From positions 1 through 30,817 of the IMG/VR virus record IMGVR_UViG_3300028025_004499: a stretch of 30,817 nucleotides of DNA. One strand, written 5' to 3'. How positions within the stretch are numbered: the first letter of the stretch is position 1; the number at the start of each line of letters is the position of its first letter. The notes under the pieces are model-generated. The model was not told the DNA's origin, made no database searches, and saw nothing but the letters and a program-made list of their open reading frames with translations. Of this stretch, positions 7,454 through 16,311 are shown one piece after another. Source of the DNA: a virus. The translations under genes were made by a program, and so were the position numbers.

Positions 7454-9304
7454 ATGATTTTACGTAAGTACCAAAAAGGAGAAAATAAATTTGAATTACC
7501 TGTAGATCGCACTAAAAGCGAAACTACAAAAGTAATGACTGGTCCTGCCCAAAATTTAAAAAATAAAGAACAATTATTTAAATCTTTAAAAGATCAAGCA
7601 TTATTGCAAGCAGACAAACAACTTAAAAAAGGCGCCATAAATATTAAAGAGCATAAGCAAATAAAAGAAGAAATAAAAAATTCAACTAATTCTCTAGACT
7701 TAGAAAAGAAATTTGAAAAGGTTCAAGAAAAATTGTTACGTGCTACAAAAACACCAGTATTAAAAAATGCTCCTTTAACTCAAAATAAAGAATTTAATAA
7801 AGAGTTTTTTGAAAAAGCTGAAGATAAAGACAGAAATTATATAAGCCAAGATTTATTACCAAATTTAGGCAGAGTTATTACATCTCTAGCAACTAAAGGT
7901 AATCTTAGTAATGTACCTAAAAATTATGAACTGTATAAAAGATATGGAATAAATATGCCTGCTTCAGGAGGTTATGGTGATTTAGTTATGACTGAAAATG
8001 GAGGAGATCAAGTAATAGAATCTTTTAACCCTTTTAGATCTGCTCAGGATTTAGAATATAATATACAAGATAAAGATTACGGCAAAGCTATTGTAAATGC
8101 TGTAGGTACTTTACCTCTATTTAAATTAACTAAACCTGCCGCTAAATTATTACTTAAAGCAGGAGAAACATTAAGAACCGCTCAACCTATATCAACATTA
8201 GGCTTAACTACAAGACTTGCAACAAATGCCAACGCTGTAAATCGCTTTGTAAACTTAACTGGTGCTGGTATTAAAGGCGCAGGTTACGGTATAAAATATG
8301 GCGCAGATAATGTTTTAGATTTAGGTGGTTTTGGAGGTAGTAATAAATTAATACCTTTAAAATTAAAAGTAAATAAAGGCAAAAAAGAAATTACAAATAT
8401 TAATGCTAGTCAATCTATTATAAAAGATTTAAAAGAATTAGAAAATTTACCAGAAGATCATCCTATATTTAACAGCTGGACTGGCACTAAAAAAGATTTT
8501 ATTGAGCACCAAAATAAAATTGTTGATATAAAAAGTAAAGATTATGTATTAGATAAATTAAACAACAAATTAAGAGAATATTCGCAAGATTTAGGCAATT
8601 ATCCTGCTTTAGAAAAAGATATAACCCAAGAAAAATTTGTTATTGAAGGCAGAAAAAACGCAGTTGATTTTATTGAAAGTGAGCATTTTTTAAAGAATAT
8701 AAAGGCTGCACATCCAGAATTAACTGATAAAGATATAATTGCAATACAAAAAAACACTAAAAGAAGAATGTTAAGCTCTCCATTAGATATAAAAATGAGA
8801 GACAAAAGTTCTCTTGCAAGCTGGAATAGTGGTCAATATAATTATGATAAAAACACATTAGATTTTAGATACGTAGACCCATATATGAATCAAGATCCTA
8901 GATTTTTAGAAGATATAGCAACTCACGAGTTTGGACATAATCAAACCAGCAACCAAAATGTTTATGGTGTAAATATAAAACCTCAAGGCTGGCATAATGC
9001 TTTGTCAAAAGATAAAATGGAACTAATTAAACCTGAAGCAGAATTATATTTAGGTAAATTAGAAGAGCAACGGCAACGAGCTTTAGGAGCTTATACTATT
9101 GCTAAAAAACATAATTTATTAGAAAATGGCGTATTTACAGAAAATACATTAAATAAATTAAATGAACATAAATATGCTCCAGATGTGTCGTCTATTCTTG
9201 ATGATTACACAAGGCCTTCTGCTTTAAATTATTTAAATAAATTTTATAATATAGCTATTCCAATTACCGCAACATCGTCATTATTATATAATAACAAAAA
9301 ATAA
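7454..9304 (+). CDS. Large tagged HExxH metallopeptidase
   Basis: The 616-residue product begins MILRKYQKGEN and ends SLLYNNKK, a tag-like tail. Residues 15-120 are Lys/Glu-rich and helical. About 130-300 is rich in Ala, Gly and Leu, with weakly hydrophobic stretches (around 'AIVNAVGTLPLFKL' and 'NLTGAGIKGAGYGI') that could touch membranes. The zinc site HEFGH is at 491-495. Downstream, PEAELYLGKLEEQ and a 'KKHNLLENGVFTENTLNKL' segment align in pattern with the same regions of the peptidases at 5423 and 1051, suggesting one family. No cleavable signal is present. It is the longest member of the tagged set and probably combines delivery, membrane contact and peptidase functions; the middle part is speculative. 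Confidence 0.82.
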   Translation: MILRKYQKGENKFELPVDRTKSETTKVMTGPAQNLKNKEQLFKSLKDQALLQADKQLKKGAINIKEHKQIKEEIKNSTNSLDLEKKFEKVQEKLLRATKTPVLKNAPLTQNKEFNKEFFEKAEDKDRNYISQDLLPNLGRVITSLATKGNLSNVPKNYELYKRYGINMPASGGYGDLVMTENGGDQVIESFNPFRSAQDLEYNIQDKDYGKAIVNAVGTLPLFKLTKPAAKLLLKAGETLRTAQPISTLGLTTRLATNANAVNRFVNLTGAGIKGAGYGIKYGADNVLDLGGFGGSNKLIPLKLKVNKGKKEITNINASQSIIKDLKELENLPEDHPIFNSWTGTKKDFIEHQNKIVDIKSKDYVLDKLNNKLREYSQDLGNYPALEKDITQEKFVIEGRKNAVDFIESEHFLKNIKAAHPELTDKDIIAIQKNTKRRMLSSPLDIKMRDKSSLASWNSGQYNYDKNTLDFRYVDPYMNQDPRFLEDIATHEFGHNQTSNQNVYGVNIKPQGWHNALSKDKMELIKPEAELYLGKLEEQRQRALGAYTIAKKHNLLENGVFTENTLNKLNEHKYAPDVSSILDDYTRPSALNYLNKFYNIAIPITATSSLLYNNKK

Positions 9305-9309
9305 TATTT

Positions 9310-9948
9310 ATGCTGCTTAAAAAATACCCTAATAAAGTTATTAAAACATTAGTAAAAGTTATTGACTTAAATTTTGAAATAGATCTTAAGGTAGGTAACA
9401 GCAAAATCACTAAAATAAAAGATAAAGCTACTATAGCTATGTCTACTAATAGTGCAGGAGTATATACTATAGGTAAAGATATAGAAAAATATTGTGGTAT
9501 ACCTGAAGAGGAAGTAAAAAGAGATGTTGCTGCTGGTAAAGATAGGCCTGAAGATGCTATTATATACGGCTTAACTAACATTATGAATGGAGGTAAAGAT
9601 ATTTACTTATGGGTCAATGGTACACGTTTACAAGGTATGAGTAAAAAAGTAGGTACTTGGCCAGCAATTATAGAAATATTATCACACGAAAGTACGCATT
9701 TAGCAAAATTAATTTTAACTAGAGCTATTGCAAAACAAAAAGGAATAGATGTTGATGGGCCTAAATGGATCACTTATGATTACGGAGCTGGAGAATATAA
9801 TTGGCCTACTAATGGAGATATAAATGACGGCAATCCACTTATACAAATTGATGATGAAACATTTGCTACTGTAGTAGGATACATCAATCAACAGATTATT
9901 ACACAATTTTTAGATATGGCTAAAGAGTTTTTGCCTGAGCTACAGTAG
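9310..9948 (+). CDS. Tagged small HExxH zinc peptidase
   Basis: The 212-residue product begins MLLKKYPNK, a diverged tag. The zinc motif HESTH lies at residues 126-130, and Glu183 in DDETFATVVGYI is the likely third ligand. The pattern 'HExxH ... DxExxAxxxGY' fits a family of small phage-encoded zinc peptidases; it differs from the 'PxExxAR' type at 1051 and 5423. The N-terminal 100 residues are beta-rich with no signal peptide. It is the last gene of the tagged cluster, followed by a gap with a candidate promoter. Substrate unknown. Confidence 0.82.
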   Translation: MLLKKYPNKVIKTLVKVIDLNFEIDLKVGNSKITKIKDKATIAMSTNSAGVYTIGKDIEKYCGIPEEEVKRDVAAGKDRPEDAIIYGLTNIMNGGKDIYLWVNGTRLQGMSKKVGTWPAIIEILSHESTHLAKLILTRAIAKQKGIDVDGPKWITYDYGAGEYNWPTNGDINDGNPLIQIDDETFATVVGYINQQIITQFLDMAKEFLPELQ

Positions 9949-9974
9949 TTCTTGGCAGTTTCAAAAATTTACCT

Positions 9975-9985
9975 TATATTACTGC
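9975..9985 (+). promoter_or_regulatory. Candidate promoter element
   Basis: TTATATTACTGC, followed 21 bases after the start of its GC by the ATG at 10005. The same layout, an AT-rich TA element ending in GC and then an A-rich leader like AAAATAAG, precedes the genes at 13207, 18405 and 21147. It is a weaker fit to the Bacteroidota -7 box (TAnnTTTG) than the other three. Confidence 0.3.
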
Positions 9986-10004
9986 AAATTTAAAATAAGA
10001 TAAT

Positions 10005-10253
10005 ATGTCAAATTTCGTTTATTTTCATGCAGGTGATATTGTAACCTTGAAACAAAAATTACCTAACAAGCCAATTATGTTGGTAGTACGTGTTCCTAAA
10101 GTTAAACCTATTAACGTAGAAGGAGAAAAAAAGCCACTGTCAATGTTATTAGGAGTAACTTGTTGCTGGTTTACAAAAGATGGTTTATACCAAGAAAAAA
10201 CTTTCAATACTAAAGATTTAGAAATAATTCCAGGTCATTTATTAAAAGATTAA
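10005..10253 (+). CDS. Small beta-barrel-like conserved phage protein
   Basis: The 82-residue product has the order 'HAGDIVTLKQ', then 'GVTCCWFTKDGLYQEKTF', then 'DLEIIPG'. This resembles small YodC/DUF2158-like proteins, which have GDxVxLK, CxWF and a closing strand. That family has no settled biochemical role. It has no tag and no membrane segment. It opens the packaging unit, and the next gene starts four bases after its stop, so it probably travels with packaging functions. The similarity is by eye. Confidence 0.7.
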   Translation: MSNFVYFHAGDIVTLKQKLPNKPIMLVVRVPKVKPINVEGEKKPLSMLLGVTCCWFTKDGLYQEKTFNTKDLEIIPGHLLKD

Positions 10254-10257
10254 TATT

Positions 10258-10860
10258 ATGCTAAAATTTCAAGTATACAATAATAAAGTATGCATTGATC
10301 CTAGCATAATTCTACTAGAAGAATTTTCTAATATCCTTGCATATGCAAAAAAGAAAAAAGACGAAGACCTCGGAAATCGCATGCTATTATATGTTTTCTT
10401 TTGTTGTGACCTTACAGAAGATAATTTCATGCGAGATATTGACTACAGGCTTAAACCTGAGCAGGCTATGTCTAGAGCTTTTCTTAATAAGATAACAAAG
10501 TTTGACAAAGAACAATCTGAGCTTATAGATGCTGCAATTGATGCTTATAATTTTTTTAATGAAACCTCTGCTGAAAGAGCTGTTTTAGCTATAGATAAAA
10601 AAATTGATGAAGCTAGGACAGTATTAGAAAGCACAGAAATTGAAATTGTAAGAAATCAAAAAGATAACGGCGAAGTATCTTTTGCATCTAATGAAACTAT
10701 ACTTTCTAAATTAGCAACTAATATAGGTGCGTTAATGACGTTAAAATTAAACGTTATGAATGCTGCTAAAAAAATGGAAAATACTGGTCGTGTACGTGGT
10801 GGTAAAGGATCTTCATTATTAGAACGTGGCGGATTAATACAAAAAATAGACGATGAGTAG
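10258..10860 (+). CDS. Helical protein upstream of TerL; candidate small terminase
   Basis: The 200-residue product is almost entirely alpha-helical by composition, with a basic patch KKKKDEDLGNR near residue 32 and heptad-like segments at about 75-125 and 145-175. The C-terminus is RVRGGKGSSLLERGGLIQKIDDE-like, glycine- and charge-rich. Its stop overlaps the TerL start by eight bases, the usual place for a small terminase subunit. TerS proteins are poorly conserved, and no helix-turn-helix is obvious, so this is inferred from position and helicity only. It could instead be another head or packaging accessory. Confidence 0.55.
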   Translation: MLKFQVYNNKVCIDPSIILLEEFSNILAYAKKKKDEDLGNRMLLYVFFCCDLTEDNFMRDIDYRLKPEQAMSRAFLNKITKFDKEQSELIDAAIDAYNFFNETSAERAVLAIDKKIDEARTVLESTEIEIVRNQKDNGEVSFASNETILSKLATNIGALMTLKLNVMNAAKKMENTGRVRGGKGSSLLERGGLIQKIDDE

Positions 10861-13147
10861 TATTTCAAGTAAGCCAAAAAATAAAATGAAAAAAGTTAAC
10901 ACTGCTAAAATACCAACTTTAGCAAGTGCTAAAAATGAATATAATCCTTTTTCATTAAACTTTTTAAAAACTGACGAACAAAACAGAATATGGAATGGTG
11001 AATTTGAAGTTACAGATGCGCCTAAAAAATTGCATGGAGTTGTTACGGGTGAAGAAGAAATTAAACTTACAGATTATCTTGTATATAGGCCTTTACCAAA
11101 AGAACTTATAGCTTGGCGAGAAATACCAAATTATCATCCTGATAGTTTAGACATGGAAGAATGGTATAATCCTCTTATTAATTTTTGCTATAAAGGAGTT
11201 TGGGTAGATGGTGAATATTATAATCCTTTCTTTGTTTATTGGCTAAATATATTTGTATTTCCAGTACCTATATATGACGATGAAGGTAAACCTACAGAAG
11301 ATTTTACTACTTCACACCCTCAATATTGTAATATAGATAGATATTTTTTTGATTATTCTTGGAAAGCTTACTTAAATAATAAGGATGTTTCTATAATGGG
11401 TGGTCGTGGTGTAGGTAAATCTTATATGATTAATAATGTAATGGATAGAGAATTCAGGTTATTTCCTGGTAGCCATACATTAATTTCATCTACAAATGAA
11501 GTAACTACTGATGAGGCTTGGCGTAAAATAGAAGAAGGTTTAGGCGCTATTGAAAGATTACATAGAGCTTTAAAATTAAAACTTATTGATGATTCTGCTG
11601 AAGTAAAATATTCAGGAGAAACAGTAGATTTACCAGATGGAACTAAAGAAGAGCGTGGACATTTATCTAAATTTGAAAAAATTGTATATGGTAAAAATGC
11701 AGGTAAAACAAGGGGTAAACGTCCTAGTAAACAATTAGTAGAAGAGTTTGCAGCATTTCCTCCTTCACACCAAAAAGGTTCACTAGGCGCTTGTAAAAGA
11801 GAAAGTCGTGGTTCTTGGTATGTAATGGGTAGTATTAAAAAATGTCAAGTGTACTATTCAGGTACAGGTGGTACTGTAGAAAATGACGAAGCAGAAGGTA
11901 TATTTTGTAACCCAGATGCTCACGAAATTTTACCTACTTACGATTTTGGTATAGCTTCAGGTTTCTTTTGCCCTACACATATTAAACGTGCAGGTACTTG
12001 GGAAGTAACAGGCTGCCCAGACGTATCTTTAGCTACAGGCGAAGTAATGCAAGAGCGTGAAGCTGCTAAAGCTGATCCTACTGTTTACTTAGGTTTATTG
12101 CAAGAATACCCTATGACTATAAAAGAAGTATTTATACGTAAAGGTAGTAATATATTTGATCAAGATAAAATAGCTACACAACGTATAAACCTTCAAATGA
12201 ATCCTAATATACCTAAACCAGAAAAAGGTTTTTTAAAGTGGGCACGAGCTGAAAACGGTAAAATTATAGGTGTAGAATGGGACCCTAGTCCTTTAGGAGA
12301 TATAGAAATATTAGAGCATCCTCATTGGCTAACAGAACATGCTTTGGAAAATGAAAGACAACCGTTACCTAATTTATACGTAGGCGGAGCCGATAGTATT
12401 GACCAAGGTACAGGAGATTCTTCACACGCAGTAAATAACAAAAAAGGTTCTGAGTTAGCAATACTTATAAAGAAACGTATATTAGAAAAAGGATATTTTA
12501 GAACTACTTCTAATTTATACGTAGCTAAATACAAGAAAAGATCTGTAGATGTTAGAACAGACTGGGATAACGCTTTAAAATTAGCTTATTATTATAATGC
12601 TGAAGTAAATATAGAATACACTAAAATTGGTATAGTTGGTCATTTCCGTGACAACGGCTTTTATCATTTACTTAAAAAAAGACCTACTATAAATTTACAA
12701 AATGCAGACCCTAATAAACAAACACAATTAATAGGTACAACTGCAGCTGGTCCTATAATAGATCATCAAGATCAACGTATAAAGTCTTACATAGATGATT
12801 TTTATGATACTATATATTTTGCAGATTTATTAGAGCATTTACAGGATTATAACAGAGAAGACAGAACTAAATTCGACTTAGTTATTGCTATGGGTTTATG
12901 TGAATTATCTGATGAAGATCTCATGGGTAAAAGTGCAAAACCTAAAGAAGCAGCAACAGAACAATTTCAATTATTTGGTTACTATACTGATCCTGCAACT
13001 GGACATAAAAAATATGGTGTTATTCCGTCAAAATCATCTGCTCAACAAGAATTAGACAAATCTATAGCTAAATCATTTTTAGAACATGGAGGAGTACGTT
13101 GGATAGATATGAGTGATCCAAAAAATCCTCAATATATATATGATTAA
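10853..13147 (+). CDS. terL: Terminase large subunit (packaging ATPase and nuclease)
   Basis: The 764-residue protein carries the two TerL domains. Walker A is GGRGVGKS at residues 183-190. The Walker B-like strand ends LVEEF, with Glu297 and Glu298. The C-terminal RNase H-fold nuclease begins with Asp514 in GGADSIDQG, with Asp517 close by. Late acidic residues, in 'YIDDFYDT' and 'RTKFDLVIAM', complete the pattern. It powers genome translocation through the portal and cuts the concatemer. The N-terminal 130 residues are an extension, with aromatic segments typical of TerL proteins from crAss-like phages. It overlaps the upstream helical gene, and the portal follows after one gene. Confidence 0.95.
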   Translation: MSSISSKPKNKMKKVNTAKIPTLASAKNEYNPFSLNFLKTDEQNRIWNGEFEVTDAPKKLHGVVTGEEEIKLTDYLVYRPLPKELIAWREIPNYHPDSLDMEEWYNPLINFCYKGVWVDGEYYNPFFVYWLNIFVFPVPIYDDEGKPTEDFTTSHPQYCNIDRYFFDYSWKAYLNNKDVSIMGGRGVGKSYMINNVMDREFRLFPGSHTLISSTNEVTTDEAWRKIEEGLGAIERLHRALKLKLIDDSAEVKYSGETVDLPDGTKEERGHLSKFEKIVYGKNAGKTRGKRPSKQLVEEFAAFPPSHQKGSLGACKRESRGSWYVMGSIKKCQVYYSGTGGTVENDEAEGIFCNPDAHEILPTYDFGIASGFFCPTHIKRAGTWEVTGCPDVSLATGEVMQEREAAKADPTVYLGLLQEYPMTIKEVFIRKGSNIFDQDKIATQRINLQMNPNIPKPEKGFLKWARAENGKIIGVEWDPSPLGDIEILEHPHWLTEHALENERQPLPNLYVGGADSIDQGTGDSSHAVNNKKGSELAILIKKRILEKGYFRTTSNLYVAKYKKRSVDVRTDWDNALKLAYYYNAEVNIEYTKIGIVGHFRDNGFYHLLKKRPTINLQNADPNKQTQLIGTTAAGPIIDHQDQRIKSYIDDFYDTIYFADLLEHLQDYNREDRTKFDLVIAMGLCELSDEDLMGKSAKPKEAATEQFQLFGYYTDPATGHKKYGVIPSKSSAQQELDKSIAKSFLEHGGVRWIDMSDPKNPQYIYD

Positions 13148-13175
13148 ATATACCCTTGATTATATAATCAATTTT

Positions 13176-13187
13176 TATAATATTAGC
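13176..13187 (+). promoter_or_regulatory. Candidate late promoter element
   Basis: TATAATATTAGC, with the ATG of the co-chaperonin gene 21 bases after the start of its GC. It matches in form the elements before 10005, 18405 and 21147. It resembles the Bacteroidota -7 box with one extra spacer base. No clear -33 box is seen. Confidence 0.35.
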
Positions 13188-13206
13188 AGTAAAATAAATA
13201 TTTAAT

Positions 13207-13806
13207 ATGAAAATAAGTAAAGGAAATATTTCCCCTAAAAATTATTATGTTTTAGCGGAAGTTACTGAATTAGAAGCGGTAAAAAATAATATTTATCAAG
13301 GAAACCAACAACTAGCTACCAAAACTAATATTGAATATTACTATGGTAAAGCTTTAAAGTTAGGCCCTACAGCGCTAGACAAAGAGCAATGTCCTGAGCT
13401 AAAAGAAAACGATAATATTATATTTTCACAATTTGCAGGTTTTGCAACAGCTACACAAGATAGTTTTTGTAAAGCAATACGAGGCTCAGATATCGTAGCA
13501 ATAGTAACTTCTAATTTTGATAACATGACAGAGAAAACAATAAAACCAACAGGAGAAAGAATTTTAGTAAAAATAATTGGGGAAAATTTAATTCAAGGTG
13601 GAATTTATGATGACACTGCAAATGACCCTAGAGAAACAGTTACACAAAAAGGAGAAGTAATTAGTTGCGCAAAAAATGCAGACAAATATCCTAAAGGAAC
13701 TATTGTAGCGTTTGAACCTTATTGTGGTAATTTAATTGTTAATGAAAACAATTTAAAATTAAAGACTGTGCATAGTTTTGATATTTTATATACTATAGAA
13801 AAATAA
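13207..13806 (+). CDS. Tandem GroES/Cpn10-like co-chaperonin
   Basis: The 199-residue protein is two Cpn10-like barrels in a row. The first (about residues 10-103) shows YGKALKLGP, then ELKENDNIIFSQFAG, then RGSDIVAIV; these match the GKVxxVGPG, VxxGDxVxFxxYxG and RDSDILAIV stations of GroES. The second (about 113-199) has PTGERILVKIIG, a mobile-loop-like QGGIYDD with GGI at 131-133, then KGEVISCA, KGTIVAFEPYCG and DILYTIE. The usual length is about 95 residues, so this is a duplication or fusion. The likely role is to cap host GroEL and help fold a capsid protein, as T4 gp31 does. It sits directly before the portal, with a one-base overlap. Confidence 0.85.
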   Translation: MKISKGNISPKNYYVLAEVTELEAVKNNIYQGNQQLATKTNIEYYYGKALKLGPTALDKEQCPELKENDNIIFSQFAGFATATQDSFCKAIRGSDIVAIVTSNFDNMTEKTIKPTGERILVKIIGENLIQGGIYDDTANDPRETVTQKGEVISCAKNADKYPKGTIVAFEPYCGNLIVNENNLKLKTVHSFDILYTIEK

Positions 13807-16175
13807 TGAGTAGTTTAGGTCGGTATTATAATGTTGAAGATACTGCGGTATCGGAAGAAGAAAAATCAGGATTTAATTATTTAAGTCATACAATTGATTT
13901 TTATATTGCGGCCATGGTTCGTGAAAAAGACCATATTAAAAGCGCTCGTAATTTATATGACGGCGTTAGAAACAAAGATGAATTTCGTTATTTAGAAGAG
14001 ACTTTTGGAATAGAAACTCCTTTAGCTGTAAAAATGACACCGCTTATTAAAACAAGAATTGATGTTTTAGTAGGTATGTTTTTAGATGAAGAGTATCATT
14101 ATCATGTTTCTATGAGTGATGCTAACACAGTGACTAAAATCGAGGAAGAGAAAAGGAAAGAATTTTCTATGCGTATGCAAGAAAAGCTAACTAAATTTAC
14201 TGCTGACACGGTTAATCTTGTTAAACAAAATAAACCAGTAGACCCAGAAAATCTTTTAGAAGCAGACTTTGTAAAAACTTTATCAGAATCTTTAAATAAG
14301 TCTTTTATTTCTCAATTTGAAATAACTATACAATCTTTAGTTAAATTTTTTGAGCAAGATACTACTATAAATATTCGCCAAAAAGCTAAACAATTTTTAA
14401 TTGATTATTTAGTAACTGGTGAAGCTTACTATCGTACTTATTTAGACTATGAAGGAGGTGATCCTAAATTAGAAATTTGTAAACCTGAAAATGTATTTTT
14501 CAGTAAAAATACTGCCTATCAGTTTTTATCTGAAGGTAATGATCCTCATGTAATGGCAGTAGTTCACAGAACTTATATGAAACGTAACGAAATATTAAAT
14601 CGTTGGGGGCATGTAATGACTGATGAACAAAAAAATGCTTTATACGGTATGGCTCGTAGTACTGCTGTAAATCGTATACGTGACCCTAGACAACTAGACC
14701 ACATGTACAACTTACAAGATGCAGTTTACGATCAGCACACTAATAGTACTTGGGATACTTTACCAGTTTACCATGTGGAATGGTTAGCTAATAATGAAGT
14801 AAAAATTGATAAAGAAGAACAAGTTAAATTAGAAGTTGTAGACCATATTTCTAGATCTAAATATTGGAAAGATAGTTTAGTTCCAGATTCTTACTTAGGA
14901 GTAGGTGCTGGTAATGGAGAAGTTAATGACACTGTTTATCGTTTAGACAGATACGAAGGTATTAGAATAGGTTGGGATATTTACTTAAACTTAGGTAAAA
15001 GTAAACATATGCCTAGAAGTATAGCTGCTCCTTATAAAACTACATTATCATATAATGGTTGTGTATACAATGATAGGAATTCTAAGCCTTATTCTTTAGC
15101 TTTATCTTTAAAAAATATACAAGATTCTTACGATATTATAACTTTTTTCAGAGATAATCTTATAGCTAACTCTGGTGTAGATGGTTCTCGTATTAACTTA
15201 GCTGCTATACCAAAAGTATTAGGCCAGGACTTTATGGAACGTATGCTTAAATTTATAGCATTCCGTAAACAAGGGTTAGAGTTGTACGATCCTACAGAAG
15301 AAGGCGCAAATTTATTTCAACATTATGGAGAGTTTAGAGGTTCTTTAGATGGTAACGTTATACAATCTTTAAATTTAGTATTAGAATCTTTGCAAGCTCA
15401 AGCAGATATGGTTACTGGCGTAAATCGTTATATGTATCAAGCAGCTGAACAAAGAGATGCTGTAACTAATGTTAAAACCGGTATAAAACAAACATCTTTA
15501 ATAATTAAAGATATGTTTGAATCTATATTTGACTCTAGAAAAAATATGCTTATTGATTTAGTTAATTTAGCAAAAATTTCTTATAGAGACGGTAAACGCG
15601 GATCTTATATATTAGGACACAAAACAGTATTATTTAACGCTCAACCTGAACATTTTAGATTTAGTGATTATAATATTTATGTGGTAAATAGCAGCAAAGA
15701 AACTTTAAAATTAGAAAAATTAAATGCTATTGCTCCTCAACTTGTAGGTAAAGGTTCTATAGAAGATGAAACATTAGTAAAAATCTTAATGACTGAATCT
15801 ACTACAGAAGTAGTACAATTAGTAGAAGACAGCTTACTTAAAAAGAAAGAAGAAAACAACGCTATCAAACAACTTCAACAACAATTGCAACAGCTTACAG
15901 AACAAGCAAAACAATTGGAACAGCAATTACAAAAAACAACGCAAGAAAAAGAAGCTTTAGAAAAAGTAGACAGAGAATACAAAAACAAAGAGCTAGAAAT
16001 GCGTTATGCTAGAGAAGATAAACGTATTGAAATTGCGCAAGAAGAACTTGATTTGACAGAAAGAATTGCAGAAGAAGAAGCTGCAAAAGATAATAAAATA
16101 GTGCAACTAGAAAGAGAGCAATTATATGCAGAGCAATCTCAAGGCCAAGCTAGAGAAATAAGAAATGATATATGA
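13806..16175 (+). CDS. Portal protein
   Basis: The 789-residue protein is the head-vertex ring through which DNA enters and leaves. Support is its place after TerL, its length, and the typical portal sequence course. An N-terminal helical domain leads into TPLIKTRIDVLVG, a clip/stem region follows around 'YLVTGEAYYRTYLDYEGGD', and the long-helix segment contains 'LNLVLESLQAQADMVTGVNRYMYQ'. From about residue 678 the chain is a Gln/Glu/Lys-rich coiled coil (around KQLQQQLQQLTEQ) reaching almost to the end, longer than in many portals and likely the barrel or an internal tail. It overlaps the next small gene as ATGA. Confidence 0.9.
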   Translation: MSSLGRYYNVEDTAVSEEEKSGFNYLSHTIDFYIAAMVREKDHIKSARNLYDGVRNKDEFRYLEETFGIETPLAVKMTPLIKTRIDVLVGMFLDEEYHYHVSMSDANTVTKIEEEKRKEFSMRMQEKLTKFTADTVNLVKQNKPVDPENLLEADFVKTLSESLNKSFISQFEITIQSLVKFFEQDTTINIRQKAKQFLIDYLVTGEAYYRTYLDYEGGDPKLEICKPENVFFSKNTAYQFLSEGNDPHVMAVVHRTYMKRNEILNRWGHVMTDEQKNALYGMARSTAVNRIRDPRQLDHMYNLQDAVYDQHTNSTWDTLPVYHVEWLANNEVKIDKEEQVKLEVVDHISRSKYWKDSLVPDSYLGVGAGNGEVNDTVYRLDRYEGIRIGWDIYLNLGKSKHMPRSIAAPYKTTLSYNGCVYNDRNSKPYSLALSLKNIQDSYDIITFFRDNLIANSGVDGSRINLAAIPKVLGQDFMERMLKFIAFRKQGLELYDPTEEGANLFQHYGEFRGSLDGNVIQSLNLVLESLQAQADMVTGVNRYMYQAAEQRDAVTNVKTGIKQTSLIIKDMFESIFDSRKNMLIDLVNLAKISYRDGKRGSYILGHKTVLFNAQPEHFRFSDYNIYVVNSSKETLKLEKLNAIAPQLVGKGSIEDETLVKILMTESTTEVVQLVEDSLLKKKEENNAIKQLQQQLQQLTEQAKQLEQQLQKTTQEKEALEKVDREYKNKELEMRYAREDKRIEIAQEELDLTERIAEEEAAKDNKIVQLEREQLYAEQSQGQAREIRNDI

Positions 16176-16309
16176 AAAAATATAAAATATGGTTAGACAG
16201 TAAAACTTTAGTATTGGTAAATGAATATCAATTATTTAAAGATAGATGGATAACATATTTTGGTGGAATAGAGAATGTAAAAGATTTTATTAAAAATTAT
16301 AAAGAATAA
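16172..16309 (+). CDS. Small 45-residue protein
   Basis: A short gene translationally coupled to the portal: its ATG overlaps the portal TGA as ATGA. It runs MKKYKIWLDSKTLVLVNEY through DRWITYFGG to KNYKE, alternating strands and a short helix, in an arrangement similar to small single-domain phage proteins. Its stop lies two bases before the next start. The fit between neighbours and lack of any alternative frame support it. Function unknown. Confidence 0.65.
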   Translation: MKKYKIWLDSKTLVLVNEYQLFKDRWITYFGGIENVKDFIKNYKE

Positions 16310-16311
16310 TT

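Noticed and set aside
7454-9304. Toxin-immunity or polymorphic toxin system in the accessory cluster
   Set aside because: No immunity-like partner, no variable toxin end and no secretion marker is visible; a virion cargo set explains the shared tag better.
163-9948. Tagged cluster as lipoproteins or secreted proteins
   Set aside because: The tag is short, basic and lacks a hydrophobic core or a lipobox Cys, and it also appears at C-termini, which no signal peptide does.
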